Shown here: positions 1 to 11,911 of the stretch, piece after piece
How positions within the stretch are numbered: the stretch's first letter is position 1
Layout: each line of letters begins with the position of its first letter
The notes under the pieces: model-generated
Database searches by the model: none
The model's input: the letters and a program-made list of their open reading frames with translations, nothing else
Told to the model about the DNA's origin: nothing
Position numbers and translations under genes: made by a program
NCBI GenBank assembly: GCA_016508695.1
Contig: VNKQ01000007.1
Coordinates: 372,001 to 436,000 of the forward strand
Length of the DNA: 64,000 bases
Source: Hyphodiscus hymeniophilus
Lineage: Eukaryota; Ascomycota; Leotiomycetes; Helotiales; Hyphodiscaceae
Direction of reading: 5' to 3'

Positions 1-1
1 T

Positions 2-337
2 CTTGGAGCAACATGGCTTGGAGCATTCATCATCGCAGAAGTTATTCCATTCTTCTCCGACCTGTTGTCATTGATGTCCTCCCTTTTCGATTCATTCTTC
101 GGATTCATCTTCTGGGGAGTCGCCTACATCCGCATGCGAAGAGTAGATGGGGGAATCAACTGGCTCCACGAGCAATCAGCGTACGGATATATGATGCTGG
201 TGTTTAACATCGTCATCATTGCAATTGGTTTCTTTTTCCTCGGAGCCGGAACGTATACTTCGGTTCAGAGTATTATCAATAGCTACGCAGCAGGGGCCGT
301 GAGCGGAGTCTTTACCTGCAAGAATAACGGCATCTGA
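2..337 (+). CDS. C-terminal part of a fungal amino-acid transporter (AAAP/Mtr-like), truncated by window edge
   Basis: Only the last 111 codons are present, open from the window start to a TGA. The peptide has two strongly hydrophobic segments, one around FIIAEVIPFFSDLLSLMSS and one around MLVFNIVIIAIGFFFLGAG, separated by a short basic loop (YIRMRR). The first segment, with its AEVIPFFSDLLSL pattern, resembles the penultimate membrane helices of fungal neutral amino-acid permeases of the Aa_trans (AAAP) superfamily, such as Neurospora Mtr. These are plasma-membrane proton-coupled importers with about 11 helices. The tail (CKNNGI) is short and hydrophilic, as is usual there. The family assignment is inference from a fragment. 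The substrate cannot be told, and the 5' end lies outside the window. Confidence 0.7.
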   Translation, partial: LGATWLGAFIIAEVIPFFSDLLSLMSSLFDSFFGFIFWGVAYIRMRRVDGGINWLHEQSAYGYMMLVFNIVIIAIGFFFLGAGTYTSVQSIINSYAAGAVSGVFTCKNNGI

Positions 338-1144
338 TCAGGGATGATTGTCATGAACATATACAAAGTGGGATCATAGGAGATCCCGGATAAATACACG
401 AACACGGAGTTCTGTATAGCTTACGAAAGTACAAAATAATGAAGCTTTTGCGCATACCGCAGACGGTCCAAATCCCGAGCCGTTCGCGGCCTGGACCTTC
501 CTATTTGTAACGCATCTCGACTTGACAGAACTATACGGACTGATCGTCAAGAATATCATTCAAGGCTCTGGAGATACCATATACGAGTAGTAATTAATAT
601 ATTCTCTTATTTTAAAAACTACTTAAGGCAATTAATTAAGCTTTTCTAACCTTTTTTTAAGACTTCTCAAGCGTGAGCACTAAGGTACGCAACGACGCCA
701 ACTGCACTCTGCTGAGTCCACTCCACTGCTCAAAACCCGTACTCGAGGTGTCGCCTGTAGCATGACTGTACTAGCTCGTTTGTTCCCCTGCCGAGTTGAC
801 GCCCTACGCCCTCGGAGATTTACCCCGCCAGGGTTTTCCTAAAATATGGTCATCTACAGAAACGGGCATGCCTTAGCATTTCTAATCAAGCAGCATTGCC
901 GGTGCCAGTGAAAAGCATCTCCTCGGAGGACAGGTTTGTTTATTCAAGTTATAAAGCTCAATTCCCGAGCTTCGTTTCCTTTTGTACTATCATCCAAGCT
1001 ACCCTTGAGACTTAATCAAAAAGCAAGAAGTAAGAAGCCAAGTAGCCTGATTGATTGATTACTTTTCACACCAATATCGAAACCGTTCCAAAGAAGATAT
1101 TTGTACTTTGTCCTTTTTGAATTTGGAAGATTGAAATACTCAAG
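338..1144. other. Intergenic, transporter 3' region to HD-gene promoter
   Basis: About 800 bp with no supportable gene. An AT-rich tract with short T runs lies around 595-665 and may include the transporter terminator. The part next to 1145 is the presumed promoter and 5' leader of the downstream HD-domain gene. No repeat or RNA gene was seen. Confidence 0.5.
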
Positions 1145-2013
1145 ATGAGCAACCCAGCAATCGAAGAATACGGCTGGACGGCCGTCCCCGTGGACCTGCA
1201 AACCCTCCTCTCCCAATCCCCCACCGCATCCGCGCCAGCGAAGCCCATCTCCGTATCAAGCATCGTCCTGCCCTCCTCCGAGCTGGCGGTCGCCGTCCAG
1301 CAGTACGCGAAGAAGGAGTTACCGATCGAGACGTTCAACCACTCGATGCGCGTCTTCTACTACGGTGAGCACGCCCCGGATGTCGTGATCTTATACCCTT
1401 AGAGGGCGGTAGAAAGCGAGGAGAAGGGTGGATGGGAGAGCCAGGGAGGAGGCAGGAAGCACACAGAAAGACAGAGACTGATCTCAGATGTGCCAAAACA
1501 GGAAAAGCTATCCTCGCACACGCCTTCCCCACCTGGTCAACGCCCTCCTTCGACGAGACATACCTCCTAACCAGCCTCCTCCACGACATCGGCACAACAG
1601 ACACAAACATGAAATCCACGCTCCTCTCCTTCGAATTCCACGGCGGCATGCTCGCACTAGACGTCCTCTCCACGCTCCACGCGCCCAAAGCGCAAGCGGA
1701 GAACGTGGCGGAGGCCGTGATCAGACACCAGGACCTGGGATCCGTGGGGAAGATCACGCGGATCGGGGCGCTGGTGCAGCTCGCTACGATATTCGATAAT
1801 ATGGGCGAGAATCCGGCGTTGGTGCATAGGGAGACGATCGAGGCGGTCGTAGGGATGTTCCCTAGGAGGGGGTGGAGTGGGTGTTTTGCTGAGACGATCA
1901 GGAGGGAGAATGGGTTGAAGCCGTGGGCGCATACGACGCATCTCGGGGAAGAGGATTTCCCGGAGGGCGTGAAGGGCAATAAGCTGATGGCGCCTTGGGA
2001 TGGGTTGTATTGA
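1145..2013 (+). CDS. HD-domain hydrolase of the cyanamide hydratase type
   Basis: Two exons, 1145..1364 and 1502..2013, encode 243 residues. The donor GTGAGC and the acceptor ACAG join the frame inside the Gly-74 codon, giving FYYG-KAILAHAF. The metal-binding set expected of an HD phosphohydrolase fold is visible: His-66 in NHSMRVFYYG, His-101/Asp-102 in LLHDIG, and His-120 in FEFHGG, followed by a further His in IRHQDLG. Family members of this length in fungi (Ddi2/Ddi3 and Myrothecium cyanamide hydratase) hydrate cyanamide to urea with a bound zinc. Whether cyanamide is the physiological substrate here is unknown. The start is the first ATG after a stop-rich leader, and the 137 bp intron is longer than most here. 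Its 3' end converges on the LIM-protein gene. Family call firm, substrate inferred. Confidence 0.85.
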
Positions 2014-2362
2014 GAAGGCTGGAGTTGGAGATGGGGGTTTCTGGTTTCCATGGTCAGGGTTCAAAAGACCTAATAGAAAATAATGTATATCGGAAAAGAA
2101 GACAAGAGTTAAACGAATTTGAAGTACTGTGATAGACGCCTCCACTTCATCTTCTACCGATTCTACTTTAATTCTAACATCAAAAGGCTACCGCACTGAA
2201 CGCCGACATGATGCAGACGTAACAGACATGAGTGATTGACATGATTTCGGATTCTCATGGATCTCGCGTGATATTGCAAAGCGTGAACTGAAGCAAGAAG
2301 CAAGAAGCAAGAAAAGCAACAAGGGAGGGAATTGAATACAAAACGTTCCACAATCCATCCGT
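2014..2362. other. Convergent 3' intergenic region
   Basis: About 350 bp between two converging genes, the HD hydrolase on + and the LIM protein on -. It must hold both 3' UTRs. The only structure noted is a short direct repeat of AAGCAAG around 2292-2311. Nothing coding is supported. Confidence 0.5.
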
Positions 2363-4962
2363 TCAAGCCTTCAACTCCCTCTCCATACAAGGCCGACATA
2401 GCACGAGAGTTTCGTTCCCAATTTCTTTTGGGAAGAATGAACCATCATCGAATCCTCCATTGCAAGTCGCGCAGCGGAAACACCGATCATGCCATTCCCC
2501 ACCCATTGCTTGGACGTATTCACCGATCACGGGTTGCTTGCACTTCAAGCACTTTGGCGCCCGTCGCTCCGTTCGCTTGGTCTGGCACTTCAGGCACCAT
2601 GCGTATCCATCCTTCTCGATGTGGCTCATGCCCTTCTCGAAAGGATCACCACATTCTGCGCAGAAGAAGTGGCCGAAGTGCCAGTGCTCGCCAAGTGCAA
2701 CGGTGTGCTCGCCGATGATGGGTGTCTTGCAATGCTTGCATCTGGGAGCGAAGTGCTCGTGCCAATCGAGATGGCAGAAGTAGCGTAGTCTCTCATCGCC
2801 ATCCTCGGCCGCTGTCTGGCCTTCGATCTCAGGAAGCTCTTCGCCGCGAGCGCGCCTTTGGATTCTATCGACACGCTGGGAGCGGTTGAGGTCTGGTTCG
2901 GGGCTGATTTCAAGTGCTTCCAGTCCGGTGCCGCAGGTGAAACAGATGAAACATTGAGGATGAAATCGTTCGATAGCTCCACGGAGTGCTACCACTCGTC
3001 CCTCGATTGGCAACTGACATTGGTGGCAAGTTGCTGTTGCCCGTTTGCCTGCCGGTGTCCAATGGCCTCTCGAAACTGGCGCTGTAGCATGATGGCGAGG
3101 TGGTGGTCGGCTTGCGGTCTTTGGATCTGGCAATGGTCTCTTTCCAGTGATTGGATTAGGGTTGCTTGGCTCAATGTTGATGGTAGGAACGTCAGGTGCT
3201 GAGACAGAAAACGAAGGTGCGTCTGGAAAGTTGATTGTAGGGACAGACGATGTTGAGTGTGGGAGATTGATAACGGGTATGGTAACAGCTCGAGCATTAT
3301 TTATGTTGACTTGGGGTACGTCAGGTATTTGAATTGTCGGGATAGAGGTTGCGAGATTCGGCAGATCTGGGTGAGTAGGTAGGCTCTGCCTTTCGCCGCC
3401 GGAAGACCTGCTTTCGAATCTTGATCGTCTTCGCTCTTCTGGCTTATCATCAGCCTCTCTTGGCTTCCAATTCTGATCAAAGCTTACGATTGGACGTCCC
3501 AGCTTATCGCTCACAACTGTAGGTGTTGGTAGCTTTGGACTCCGGTCTTTTAAGCGCATGCTGGTCGCCTGTCGGATTTCTTCACTCCTAATCTCAAGAC
3601 CATCTTTGCTATCTTTCTCGGGAACTGGAGGCCTTTCCGTTGACTCTGATATCTCCAAGGCCTTTAGCGGTAGAGGATTGGAAGTGTAAGCTGGATTTCT
3701 TGACTGAGATGGTGGATTGCGATGAATTTCTGACATCGAAAGCTTCTTGGTGGGCTCTGGAGGTGTACTATTGGACCTTGGGTTGACGTCTTGTGCAAAT
3801 TGAACTCTGTTCAGGGGATTCCTGATGCGTAATGGAGCAGGTATATCTCGTGCTTCGGTTGAGCGCCCGCGATCTGGTGTGTCTCCTTCAGGTTCCTCCC
3901 ATATCTGCTCGCCTGTAAAAGTGCCCGCAATTTCACCACTGATATTTCTCTTGGCACTGGTTTTTCTTTGTGAACTGCCTCGAGGTCTGACGATACTTGA
4001 TATGCTGCCGTAGGGCTTATGCATCGTTGAGTGCGAAGCCTCTCGTGAAGACTCCGTTGACTCCCGAGCCACGGTTTCCGGACTTGCATTACGCTCAATT
4101 TTGGAGTAGTCGGAAGACCCACTGGAAACTCTGCTCCGTTGTGAATACATGCCACCACTAGAGCTTGAGCCACCAGACACAGTACGTGGAATATCTCGTG
4201 CCAGTCCTGTGACCATTCCAATACCCCCATAACGTCCAACACTCTGGGTTCTTGCATGTTGATAACTATTCTTCCGAAGGTGGTCCTTGTATCGGTAAGG
4301 AGCATCTGGCTTGATAACTTCTTCTGGATTTTGATGTTGATAAACTAGCTCAGAGGCTTCGTCTTGTGCTGCCGCATGTATTCTTAACTCTTCGGCATCC
4401 TCTTTCGTTAGATCCATATCCTCCATTGCTTCCCGCAGAGCCACAGCCTCTTCCTTTTCCATCCATCTTTGACCTCGTTCAATGTATGTCGCACTTGGTA
4501 CAATCTCAGAGGGTTTGAGCGGGACCACAGGTGTGCCTCCGGAAGAGTCTCGACCGGGGTATGGTTGCTGTACAAGTGCCCGACCAGTGCGTGAGTTCAC
4601 CGAGGAGTAATTGGATAGGGCAGACTGTGCGCGCCTGTGTGAGAGAGAGCTTGTGGAACGTGGGGCAGGATCTGCTGTTGAAGTTGCTGGATGCTCGATG
4701 GAGTTTCTTGTGCTAGGTAATACGCTGTCGGACGCGCGATGAGCACTGGAGGGTTGAGGTCTGGCACCACTGGGACGAGCAACACGTTTGGTCCTCAGAT
4801 CAGCTAGATAGCTTCCTACTAACTGTCAGCAAGAAATTGTGTTGGGATCGTGTTAGAAAAGGGCAACTGACCAAATTGCTCATTCGACATGTAAACTGGT
4901 CCGGGTGGTGTGACTTTGCGATTCCGGTCCTTGGACTCTTTAGACTTGCCTCGAGACAGCAT
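2363..4962 (-). CDS. Protein with a long disordered region and three C-terminal LIM domains (paxillin-like)
   Basis: Two exons, 4962..4872 and 4815..2363, encode 847 residues. The junction (donor GTCAGT, acceptor GTTAGTAG) restores EQF-G-SYLADLR. Residues 1-620 are rich in Ser, Pro, Arg and Thr and probably disordered, with an acidic coiled segment near 140-180. The C-terminus holds three LIM zinc modules: about 627-715 (starting CHQCQLP), 723-774 (CKHCKTP) and 786-840 (CLKCKQP). LIM1 is unusual in carrying an insert of roughly 40 charged residues between its two zinc fingers. LIM proteins are adaptors. Fungal three-LIM proteins such as Pxl1 act at the septum and in actin and Rho signalling, so a cortical scaffold role is plausible but inferred. 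The chosen ATG is the first in its frame; a near-cognate TTG lies further upstream. It diverges from the MFS gene. Confidence 0.88.
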
Positions 4963-6452
4963 GACACTGAGTGAAGCTGTGCTTGATAATAGAGATCCTG
5001 GGATCTGGTCGTGGTGTGAAATCCGTATTGTCTTACCCTCGCCGGAGTGCAAGTTCGTTGATGCTCTGCCTGGTTCTGAATTGTTGAGAGCGGTGAGGAT
5101 AGAGAATCAAGCTTTGCTCATTTATCTGAGAAGGAACGAAGGGTAGGTCGAGAATATTAAAAGAATATCAGGCAATAGGTACGAGTAAACAGTGTAACGC
5201 TGGGTGACTCAAACTGTCTTTGTGCTCAGGGTTATAATTCAAACTTCTTGTTTGTGTACGGTCCTGGCCCAGCAACCGCTTAGTAAGCTCAAAACCGTCT
5301 TGATTAGACATTGTAGGACTGATAGAATATTGTCCATATGGCAAGACCCTTATTAAAAATATGTAAGAATTATTTGCATTCTTATTTAAAAGCTTAAATG
5401 AAGACAGAAGATAAATGCCAGGAGACACTGTTGAACACAAACACAAGGGCAAACGCAAGTTATCACAGAGTCCACTGCGACAGCGGAGTGCAAAGCATTT
5501 GGCCTCCCAGACAGCTCTTGCAAGACCTGCATGGAGATGGCGTCTTGTTATGAATTACTCGAACGGCGCCTTTATGTCAGGAGTTGGGTGAATCAAAGGG
5601 GGATACAAAGGGATTCTGAGTACGATGACAGTGGTTCCCTGTTGCCCAGGGTTTTAGCGGGTCGGATTCCATCTCTTATCATAACCCGCGTTCGATTCAG
5701 TTCAAGTACATCCCTTCTCTCCTATTATGCAACCTCTTTCCTTCATATCGTCGGTTTGAGAGCTTCTCGTGATTCTACGGGCTCGTCGACGATCGCCAAT
5801 TGTGTGATTATCCATTCATTCAAATGCCTTTTACGATTGAGAATATATCCTGCTAGCAATTCTCCGTACTCAACGGAATCCTCTACGCGCTGGATATCTA
5901 CTGGGAACGATGGCATGCATCGGGTCGTCTGTCTAGTAGAAGCTCGTTCACTGGAAAGATTTGAGCGACTCAACAAAGTGTTACTTCCTCCGTTCGCAGA
6001 TGCCCCATGGGTTGCTCCATGGCCTCCATTCCAGGAACTGTACTGTAGTCAGACATTTCTCTCAACTTCTCTCCCCCTCACTCTCACTCTTGTTAACATT
6101 CAATTCGGAACCGTTTGCAAACGCTTTCCTTCTCTCTTTGTCCAAGTCTAGGGAGGTTTATGGTTTCTATGGTATGCTCTCTTTCAAATATCATCTAATT
6201 AGGTAACAAGAACCAGGATCTACACCAAGTCTTGCCGTATTTCCGGCAGTTTATTACCTTTTCGCGGGGTAGTCGTAGTGCATTTCATGAGCAATTCTCT
6301 TGCGCCTCAAAACTTTCCTACTTTATGACTCAATTTCTTCGTGGCATTAGAAAACGGAGGGTCTCTATTCATTTCGCAAGCCTACTTTCACTATGAACTG
6401 ATATCAGGACCTTTCTGTTTCGACATCCGTACTCATTACCGACGCCGCTATC
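4963..6452. other. Divergent intergenic region between LIM and MFS genes
   Basis: About 1.5 kb separating two divergently transcribed genes, so it must contain both promoters. Pyrimidine-rich stretches around 6050-6130 and 6400-6440 fit a fungal 5' leader of the MFS gene. A 206-codon open frame at 5531-6151 has no recognisable features and was not accepted. No RNA gene or repeat array was seen. Confidence 0.5.
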
Positions 6453-8329
6453 ATGACGAGTCGGCAATCGAAGGAATGCAATGGGGATGAGCTGGGGCAT
6501 GGTCACGGCGTCGATGGGCACATTTCAATGGATTCAGAGAAGACACTAGAGGTAGAAGGACCAGACCATAATCGAGAAGACAAACAGGGTGACGTTCCCC
6601 CGGACGGTGGTTATGGCTGGGTGTGCACCGCATGTTGTTTTCTAATCAATGCTCACACCTGGGGAGTCAATTCCGTAAGTTCGACCACATGTCTTGTTCT
6701 CTGATTGTTGGAACCAAAGTTAATAAAGTGCAGTCCTATGGAGTCTTTCTTGCACATTACCTTTCCAACGATACCTTCCCCGGCGCAACATCCCTTGAAT
6801 ATGCCTTCGTAGGCGGCCTTTCGATTTCATTAGCCCTCATCATCTCACCAATCGCTACGATTTGTGTAGGGAAATTTGGCACACAAGCAACGCTCTCAAT
6901 TGGGATCGTTTTCGAAACTGCAGGGCTTCTAGGCGCATCATGGGCAAATAAGATATGGCACTTATTTCTCAGTCAAGGATGTAGCTTTGGCATTGGAATG
7001 GGCTTCCTATTCGTTGCCAGTGTTGGAATTGTTCCACAGTGGTTCTCCAAACGTCGGTCCTTTGCCAACAGTATCGCTGCGGCCGGTAGTGGTATTGGAG
7101 GCTTGATATACTCTTTGGCTACGAACGCAATGATCAAATCTATTAGTCTAGGATGGGCATTCCGAATCCTCGCCATTGTCTCTTGCTTTGTAAATGTCAT
7201 TTGCACTATTCTCGTTAGAGACAGGAACAAGGCAGTCGGATCGGTACAGATGGCTTTCGACGTCCGTTTATTCAAGCGGCCCGAATTTCTTCTCTTGCTA
7301 GGATGGGGGTTCTTTTCCATGCTAGGCTATATCGTCCTTCTATTCTCGCTTCCAAATTATGCCCGAAGCGTAGGTCTTTCGGCTCAGCAGGGATCCGTGA
7401 TAGGAGCTTTATTGAATATGGGGCAAGGTGAGTCTGATCTCACTACTAAAATTCTTTGATAGTTGCTGATCTTTCAAGGCTTGGGACGCCCATTCGTGGG
7501 GTACTTTTCAGACGCCGCTGGGCGTATCAATCTGGCAGGTGCTTGCACCTTTCTAGCTGGGCTGTTTTGCTTTGTTATTGTGAGTGGAAATTATTCCCTT
7601 GAAAGTGATTAAGCCTCGGAATTACTTCCCTTTCTCAGAACAGTTGATCAATTGTGATATCAAGCGTTTGCGTATCTATAACACAGCTTCGGAAGCCAGT
7701 CTCAATCACTCAATGAGTTTTGAGTAATTGTGATCTGACTAGCATCTTGTTTAAAACCTTTGGGCAGTCGTGAATCCTTCTTAGAAAGTCAGACTGACTC
7801 CGTATCTTCTAGTGGATATTTGCAAAATCATATGGGATCCTCATATTTTTCGCTATAATCGTAGGGACCGTATCTGGAACGTAAGTCTACCGTTCTAAAA
7901 CTGACAACTCTGCCAGAACGCTGACTACGCCGAAGATTCTGGGCTACTATAGGTCCTGTAGGAGCAGAAGTTGTCGGTCTTCAAGTCCTACCCTCCGCCC
8001 TCTCGATTGTCTGGGTAGTATTGGTTTTACCATGCACGTTTGCAGAGCCGATTGGACTCGAATTACGAACGCTGTCTGGGAACACATATTTACATGCTCA
8101 AATATTCACAGGATGCATGTACATAGGGGCAGCGCTATGCATGCTATTCTTAAGGACTTGGAAGATCAATGACCTTGAGAGGCAGGCCGTCTCGAAAGAG
8201 GAGGAAGAACGGCCGAGACGGGACAACGGCGCAATGATGGCTGAGAGACCAAGTATTTCCAGGCAAATAAGTAGGACGGCGAGCGTCAAAAGCAAGGTCA
8301 GAGCTACGTGGTCGTGGCAGCGCATTTAG
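6453..8329 (+). CDS. MFS monocarboxylate-permease-like transporter
   Basis: Five exons, 6453..6674, 6734..7427, 7479..7579, 7813..7880 and 7936..8329, give 492 residues. A hydrophilic N-terminus of about 50 residues ends in DGGYGWV (51-57), the signature that opens helix 1 of the MCT/MCH family. About twelve hydrophobic segments follow, with a loop carrying the basic motif QWFSKRRSFA between helices 4 and 5. The last junction is only in frame when the acceptor at 7934-7935 is used, giving GTFWATIGPVGAEVVGL; the nearer TAG at 7951-7952 would bring in a stop. Family members move monocarboxylates, riboflavin or other small acids at the plasma membrane; the substrate here is unknown. Intron 3 (233 bp) is unusually long for this window. 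The C-terminal tail is charged and Ser/Arg-rich, a possible regulatory tail. Confidence 0.88.
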
Positions 8330-8950
8330 TCAATTCCAAAAATATCGTTGAAGCTCCTTCATAGCCAGGTTTGCTCTATTCTCGACCTTTGTGCGATTAA
8401 TTATACATGTATTTCTAACGTAATAGCAAAATCCCGAATCAAATCCCTCAAAACTTTTCGAGTGATTTATTCACATTGGGATCAGATTTCGAATCATGAT
8501 AACAGTTTGAGCGATTAAGTTTTCCACCCATAGACCCTGTTCATCTGTGAACCCCCGCTCTCCAGCCTGCAGTGTTTCATCAAAAGTCTAAAGATAACAA
8601 AAAATTGAACTGATGGATATTTTCATTGTACTCAAAGATGCTCAATTTCAGTCATGCATTCAGACCCAAAACGCCAAATAGCACTTTACTCCACCCGATC
8701 CATCAACCTAACTCTATCCTCAGCTGAACCTTTTGGTTCATGGCTAGGATGAACTCGACTGTGATACGGATTTAATTCGCCCAACTCCAACGCTATGCTA
8801 AGCTTTAGTCGAATTTCCGCTTTTGAATGATCGAAAAGAACTCTAGATGAGAGACGCGATCCAAGACAACAAGGATGAGACAGGCCAAGAGATGTGCAAA
8901 CAGAATACCAAGAACTCCCGAAAATGATCCAGAGATGTAGTGATGACGAC
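8330..8950. other. Convergent 3' intergenic region (MFS / RTA1-like)
   Basis: About 620 bp between converging genes. It is AT-rich around 8395-8470. No gene is supported, although the minus strand at 8800-8920 could encode a hydrophobic stretch if the RTA1-like gene splices past its apparent stop. Confidence 0.45.
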
Positions 8951-10102
8951 TTATTGACGGGAGTACTCACGCTGATATGTCCCCTCATCAAAACTGAACC
9001 GCTTGTTAGTAGTCGGCTGTCCAGCGCCGTATTTCGCGTTCCAGTCGCCGTTATCCATGGCAGATGGTTGTTTTTTCTCTTCGATCTTGGCGTTTTTGCC
9101 CCAGCCAGAAAGCTTCCAGCCCGCACGGCCGATGAAGCGGCCTGGGTGGAAGATTGTCATGATGATGAGTGCGAAAGACATTATGGTGGATTCGAAGATT
9201 ATGAATGGCACTTGCGCGTTTGCGAGCTTGCCGTCAAAGCCGTGGGCCAGTTCAGCAACACGGTAGCAGGAACGGACCAGGATCAAGATGCTGGCAGCAG
9301 CGCATGCTAAAATGCTGTATTAATTCCCACGCGGCAAGGGGAAGGGAAAGGAGACTTACCCCACACGAAAGCCTTGTAGCCTTTAGGTGAAGCTCCCAGC
9401 CCGGATGTGCTCCTTATTTGCGACCTATCTTTCTTGACCTTGAGGAAGAACTCTGCGGCCAGACCCATAAAAAGCAATAAACTGACGACCTGGAAGGCGA
9501 GGCCTGCGACCATAATGTTCACGCCTTCGCTTCGGCCAGCTTTCGTGGAAGCCTCATCTGCGATGCCACCACCGACAGATTGAAGGATAAGCGCGATCAC
9601 ATCGGAGGTCATGAATACGATTGAGTATGCTTTAGGCGAAAGACGAGAGTTGTAAGTTCCATAGTAGACTATGATTCGGGCCAGAGTGAGGTAAATGGCC
9701 GCTGTGAAGAAGACAGGAGCGATTGTCAAACAGATGATATTGCTGGAATTCATTAGTCTCAATCCGTTCTTGTGAAGTAATTGTGACTTACATCAAGAAC
9801 AGGTTTTCGTTGAAGACGTTGTAGTGCATTGATAGGCGTCCAATATATCCAAGGACTTCCAGAATTAGACCAAAGCTCATTGCAACTGAATAACTCCAAG
9901 TTCGATATACACACACGTAAATGAGGTGTACACATAGCAGCAACGCGAAGAGGCCAGCAAATATTGCGTTACCTGGCAGTGATGGAATGTAGTTCACGGT
10001 TCCATACAGGTTAATATCGCATAGAGCAGGGGTACATTGATCAATGTTCGAGATATTGGACGCAATGCCCGGAAGGCCGAGGCCAGTTAGGTTTTGGACC
10101 AT
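8951..10102 (-). CDS. RTA1-like seven-helix membrane protein
   Basis: Three exons, 10102..9792, 9742..9360 and 9306..8951, encode 349 residues. Donors GTAAGT and GTAAGT and acceptors CCAG and TTAG keep the frame. A luminal N-terminus with paired Cys (QCTPALCDINLYG) precedes seven hydrophobic helices. The loop LEVLGYIGRLSMHYN and the segments TLARIIVYYG and SDVIALILQSVGGGIA are hallmarks of the RTA1 family, which includes yeast Rta1, Rsb1 and Pug1. Members are linked to 7-aminocholesterol resistance and sphingoid-base or lipid export; the exact role here is unknown. The gene ends in a hydrophilic tail with WNAKYG. A strong donor-like GTGAGT at 8970..8965, just before the stop, leaves open an extra 3' exon and an alternative C-terminus. 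Confidence 0.88.
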
Positions 10103-11004
10103 ATTGACTGTCTTTTGAAAAGGAAATTGAGGAAAGAGAAGTAAATGTAGAATGGGGAGGGAATTCTAATCTTTTTGTTGCGGAGGTTACAGACATCTGA
10201 CGCAGGAAATGAAATAGCTGTACTTAAGACCCGAGAGGCACAGTGTTGGCATGTCGCACGTTTGACGGGATCTGTTGGTTACTTCCCGAATTTCTTTTAA
10301 TGTTGGTGTTTTGGACTTCTGGCTTGCATGAGGCTGAGCACCCCATTCCTGCCTTGCCAGAATTAACCCAATCAATTTATTCGTGCAACCTACATGCTGA
10401 CAGCTCCCACTCCTTTATCCTTGAGGATGAATCTCAACTTCAATCCAATCAGACTAACCTGGACAACTTCGGCCGTAAAGTCGCCTTGATTGTCCCAGAC
10501 ACAGGAGGGGTTTTAATTGCAAAGCTGCACACCTCGTTTCATCTTGAAGAGAATGCGCCTCTTTTGTTGGTCGTGACAGCCTCACTGAAGCGAAGAGAAC
10601 GAGAGCGAGATGACAGACATATCGCCATGACCGCGCACTGAACTGTGCCCCAGCCCTGCAGTGCCTTTCTGTGTCCCGTTGCGCCTCCGCAAAACAATCG
10701 GCATCTTGTTTTAGCGACAGGCCAGGATAAGAGCGATCACATCGGTGCACTTTCCTCAGAGACTGACTCGATATGGATGGAGTGGATAGGAAGTCTAAGT
10801 TCTCTAGGGAAGCAGCGTCCCGCTGTGGAAGGCTGATATTCCAGATAGTACTGTAGCACGATTCGGCCATCTGCCGCCAATCCATATGCAACTAATTCGA
10901 TTTGGGAGAGCTGCCTTCCCAGCGTAACTCCTATGATACAATTGCTCTACCATTTAGTCGTGGTATCTCGACATGCAGCTCTTAGCCTCTATGTCGTCGA
11001 GTTT
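10103..11004. other. Intergenic: RTA1-like promoter and MGM101 3' side
   Basis: About 900 bp upstream of the RTA1-like start (minus strand), reaching to the stop of MGM101. Overlapping open frames on both strands around 10243-10891 show no family features and no splice logic, so none is called. No repeat array was found. Confidence 0.45.
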
Positions 11005-11911
11005 CTATGCGCCGAATTTTGATTCCTTAAATGGGTATCTGACCTCGTCGTCCTTCCTCAACCAGATCTGCTTCTTCTTCTTTGAAGGCACATGTTCGAC
11101 CCAGACCTGCTTTGCCTTTTCCTTCATGAATGTCCGTATGTATCGTGGATCCCACAGCTCGCTGGCTACACCAAGATCTTTGCAACAGCGCATCAACGCG
11201 TTCGATTTACAGCCCTCGGTAGCGGTTGGTATGCCTTCAGGCGAGAAAAAGTCCTGTTCGCCTCGTGCAACTGATACTAGTCTGCAAGATAATTATTCAG
11301 CGTATGTACGTAGTTGAGATAGAGAGAAACCCGTACCTTCCATGCGCAATAAGAGCATACTCCCTCGTAACGCTCTTTGCAGTGACAATCGTCTCCCCTC
11401 TCGGCGCCAGACCCCAGGCCCCAGGCCCAAATGCCTTATTCAGTACCCTTCTGTATTTGATCTCAGGAAGATATATGATTCCATCTGGTTTGACCTCAAC
11501 ATCATCGAAGGGTACGGGAGCGAGTAGAACATCTGCAGCCTCTTTGGAGAAAGCTGCTGTGGACAATCCGTGAAATGATTTCGTCCAATCTATCTGTCGG
11601 GCACCTTCATCTAGGACCAGGGGCTCATCTGCGAGACCTGCGCTCATATCTTTGATAGGAGATACATCGTTGATGGACGGGGACTTGGGATCCGGTTTGG
11701 GGGCATCGACGGTTTTGCGGACGTAGCTGGTAGGTGGGCTCGCTGCGTTGACCCTTGATATCGAAAACGGTCTCGAAGAGAGGCGCGGCTGAAGGAATCT
11801 TGGGCAGTTGTTGCGCGCCTGTAATCGTAGACACGGATTCGTCAGACCTTGGTGTATCGATGGGGCTTTTGACAAACTCGCGCAGGCAGCGCGCGGTCCC
11901 AATGTTGCCAT
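11005..11911 (-). CDS. mgm101: Mitochondrial genome maintenance protein MGM101
   Basis: Two exons, 11911..11337 and 11281..11005, give 283 residues. Donor GTACGG and acceptor GCAG join IAHG-R-LVSVARGE. The first 60 or so residues are Arg/Ser/Ala-rich and free of acidic residues, as expected of a mitochondrial presequence, with RPFSISR near its end. The conserved core begins near residue 107 (IDWTKSFHGLS) and runs through PDGIIYLPEIKYRRVLNKAF, FGPGAWGLAPRGE, SVARGEQDFF and ELWDPRYIRTF to a basic C-terminus. MGM101 is a Rad52-related single-strand annealing protein found in mitochondrial nucleoids and is required for mtDNA repair and retention. It lies just downstream of a COA4-like gene on the same strand. 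The assignment rests on continuous family-typical sequence across the splice junction. Confidence 0.95.

Noticed and set aside
1335..2051. 238-codon minus-strand open frame opposite the HD hydrolase gene
   Set aside because: It lies antisense to a gene with clear HD-domain residues; it is an artefact of the GC-rich coding strand and encodes no recognisable features.
5531..6151. 206-codon open frame on the plus strand in the LIM/MFS intergenic region
   Set aside because: No domain, no periodicity and no splice partner; its position fits the leader/promoter of the MFS gene and its composition is Ser/Arg/Leu-rich as in chance frames.
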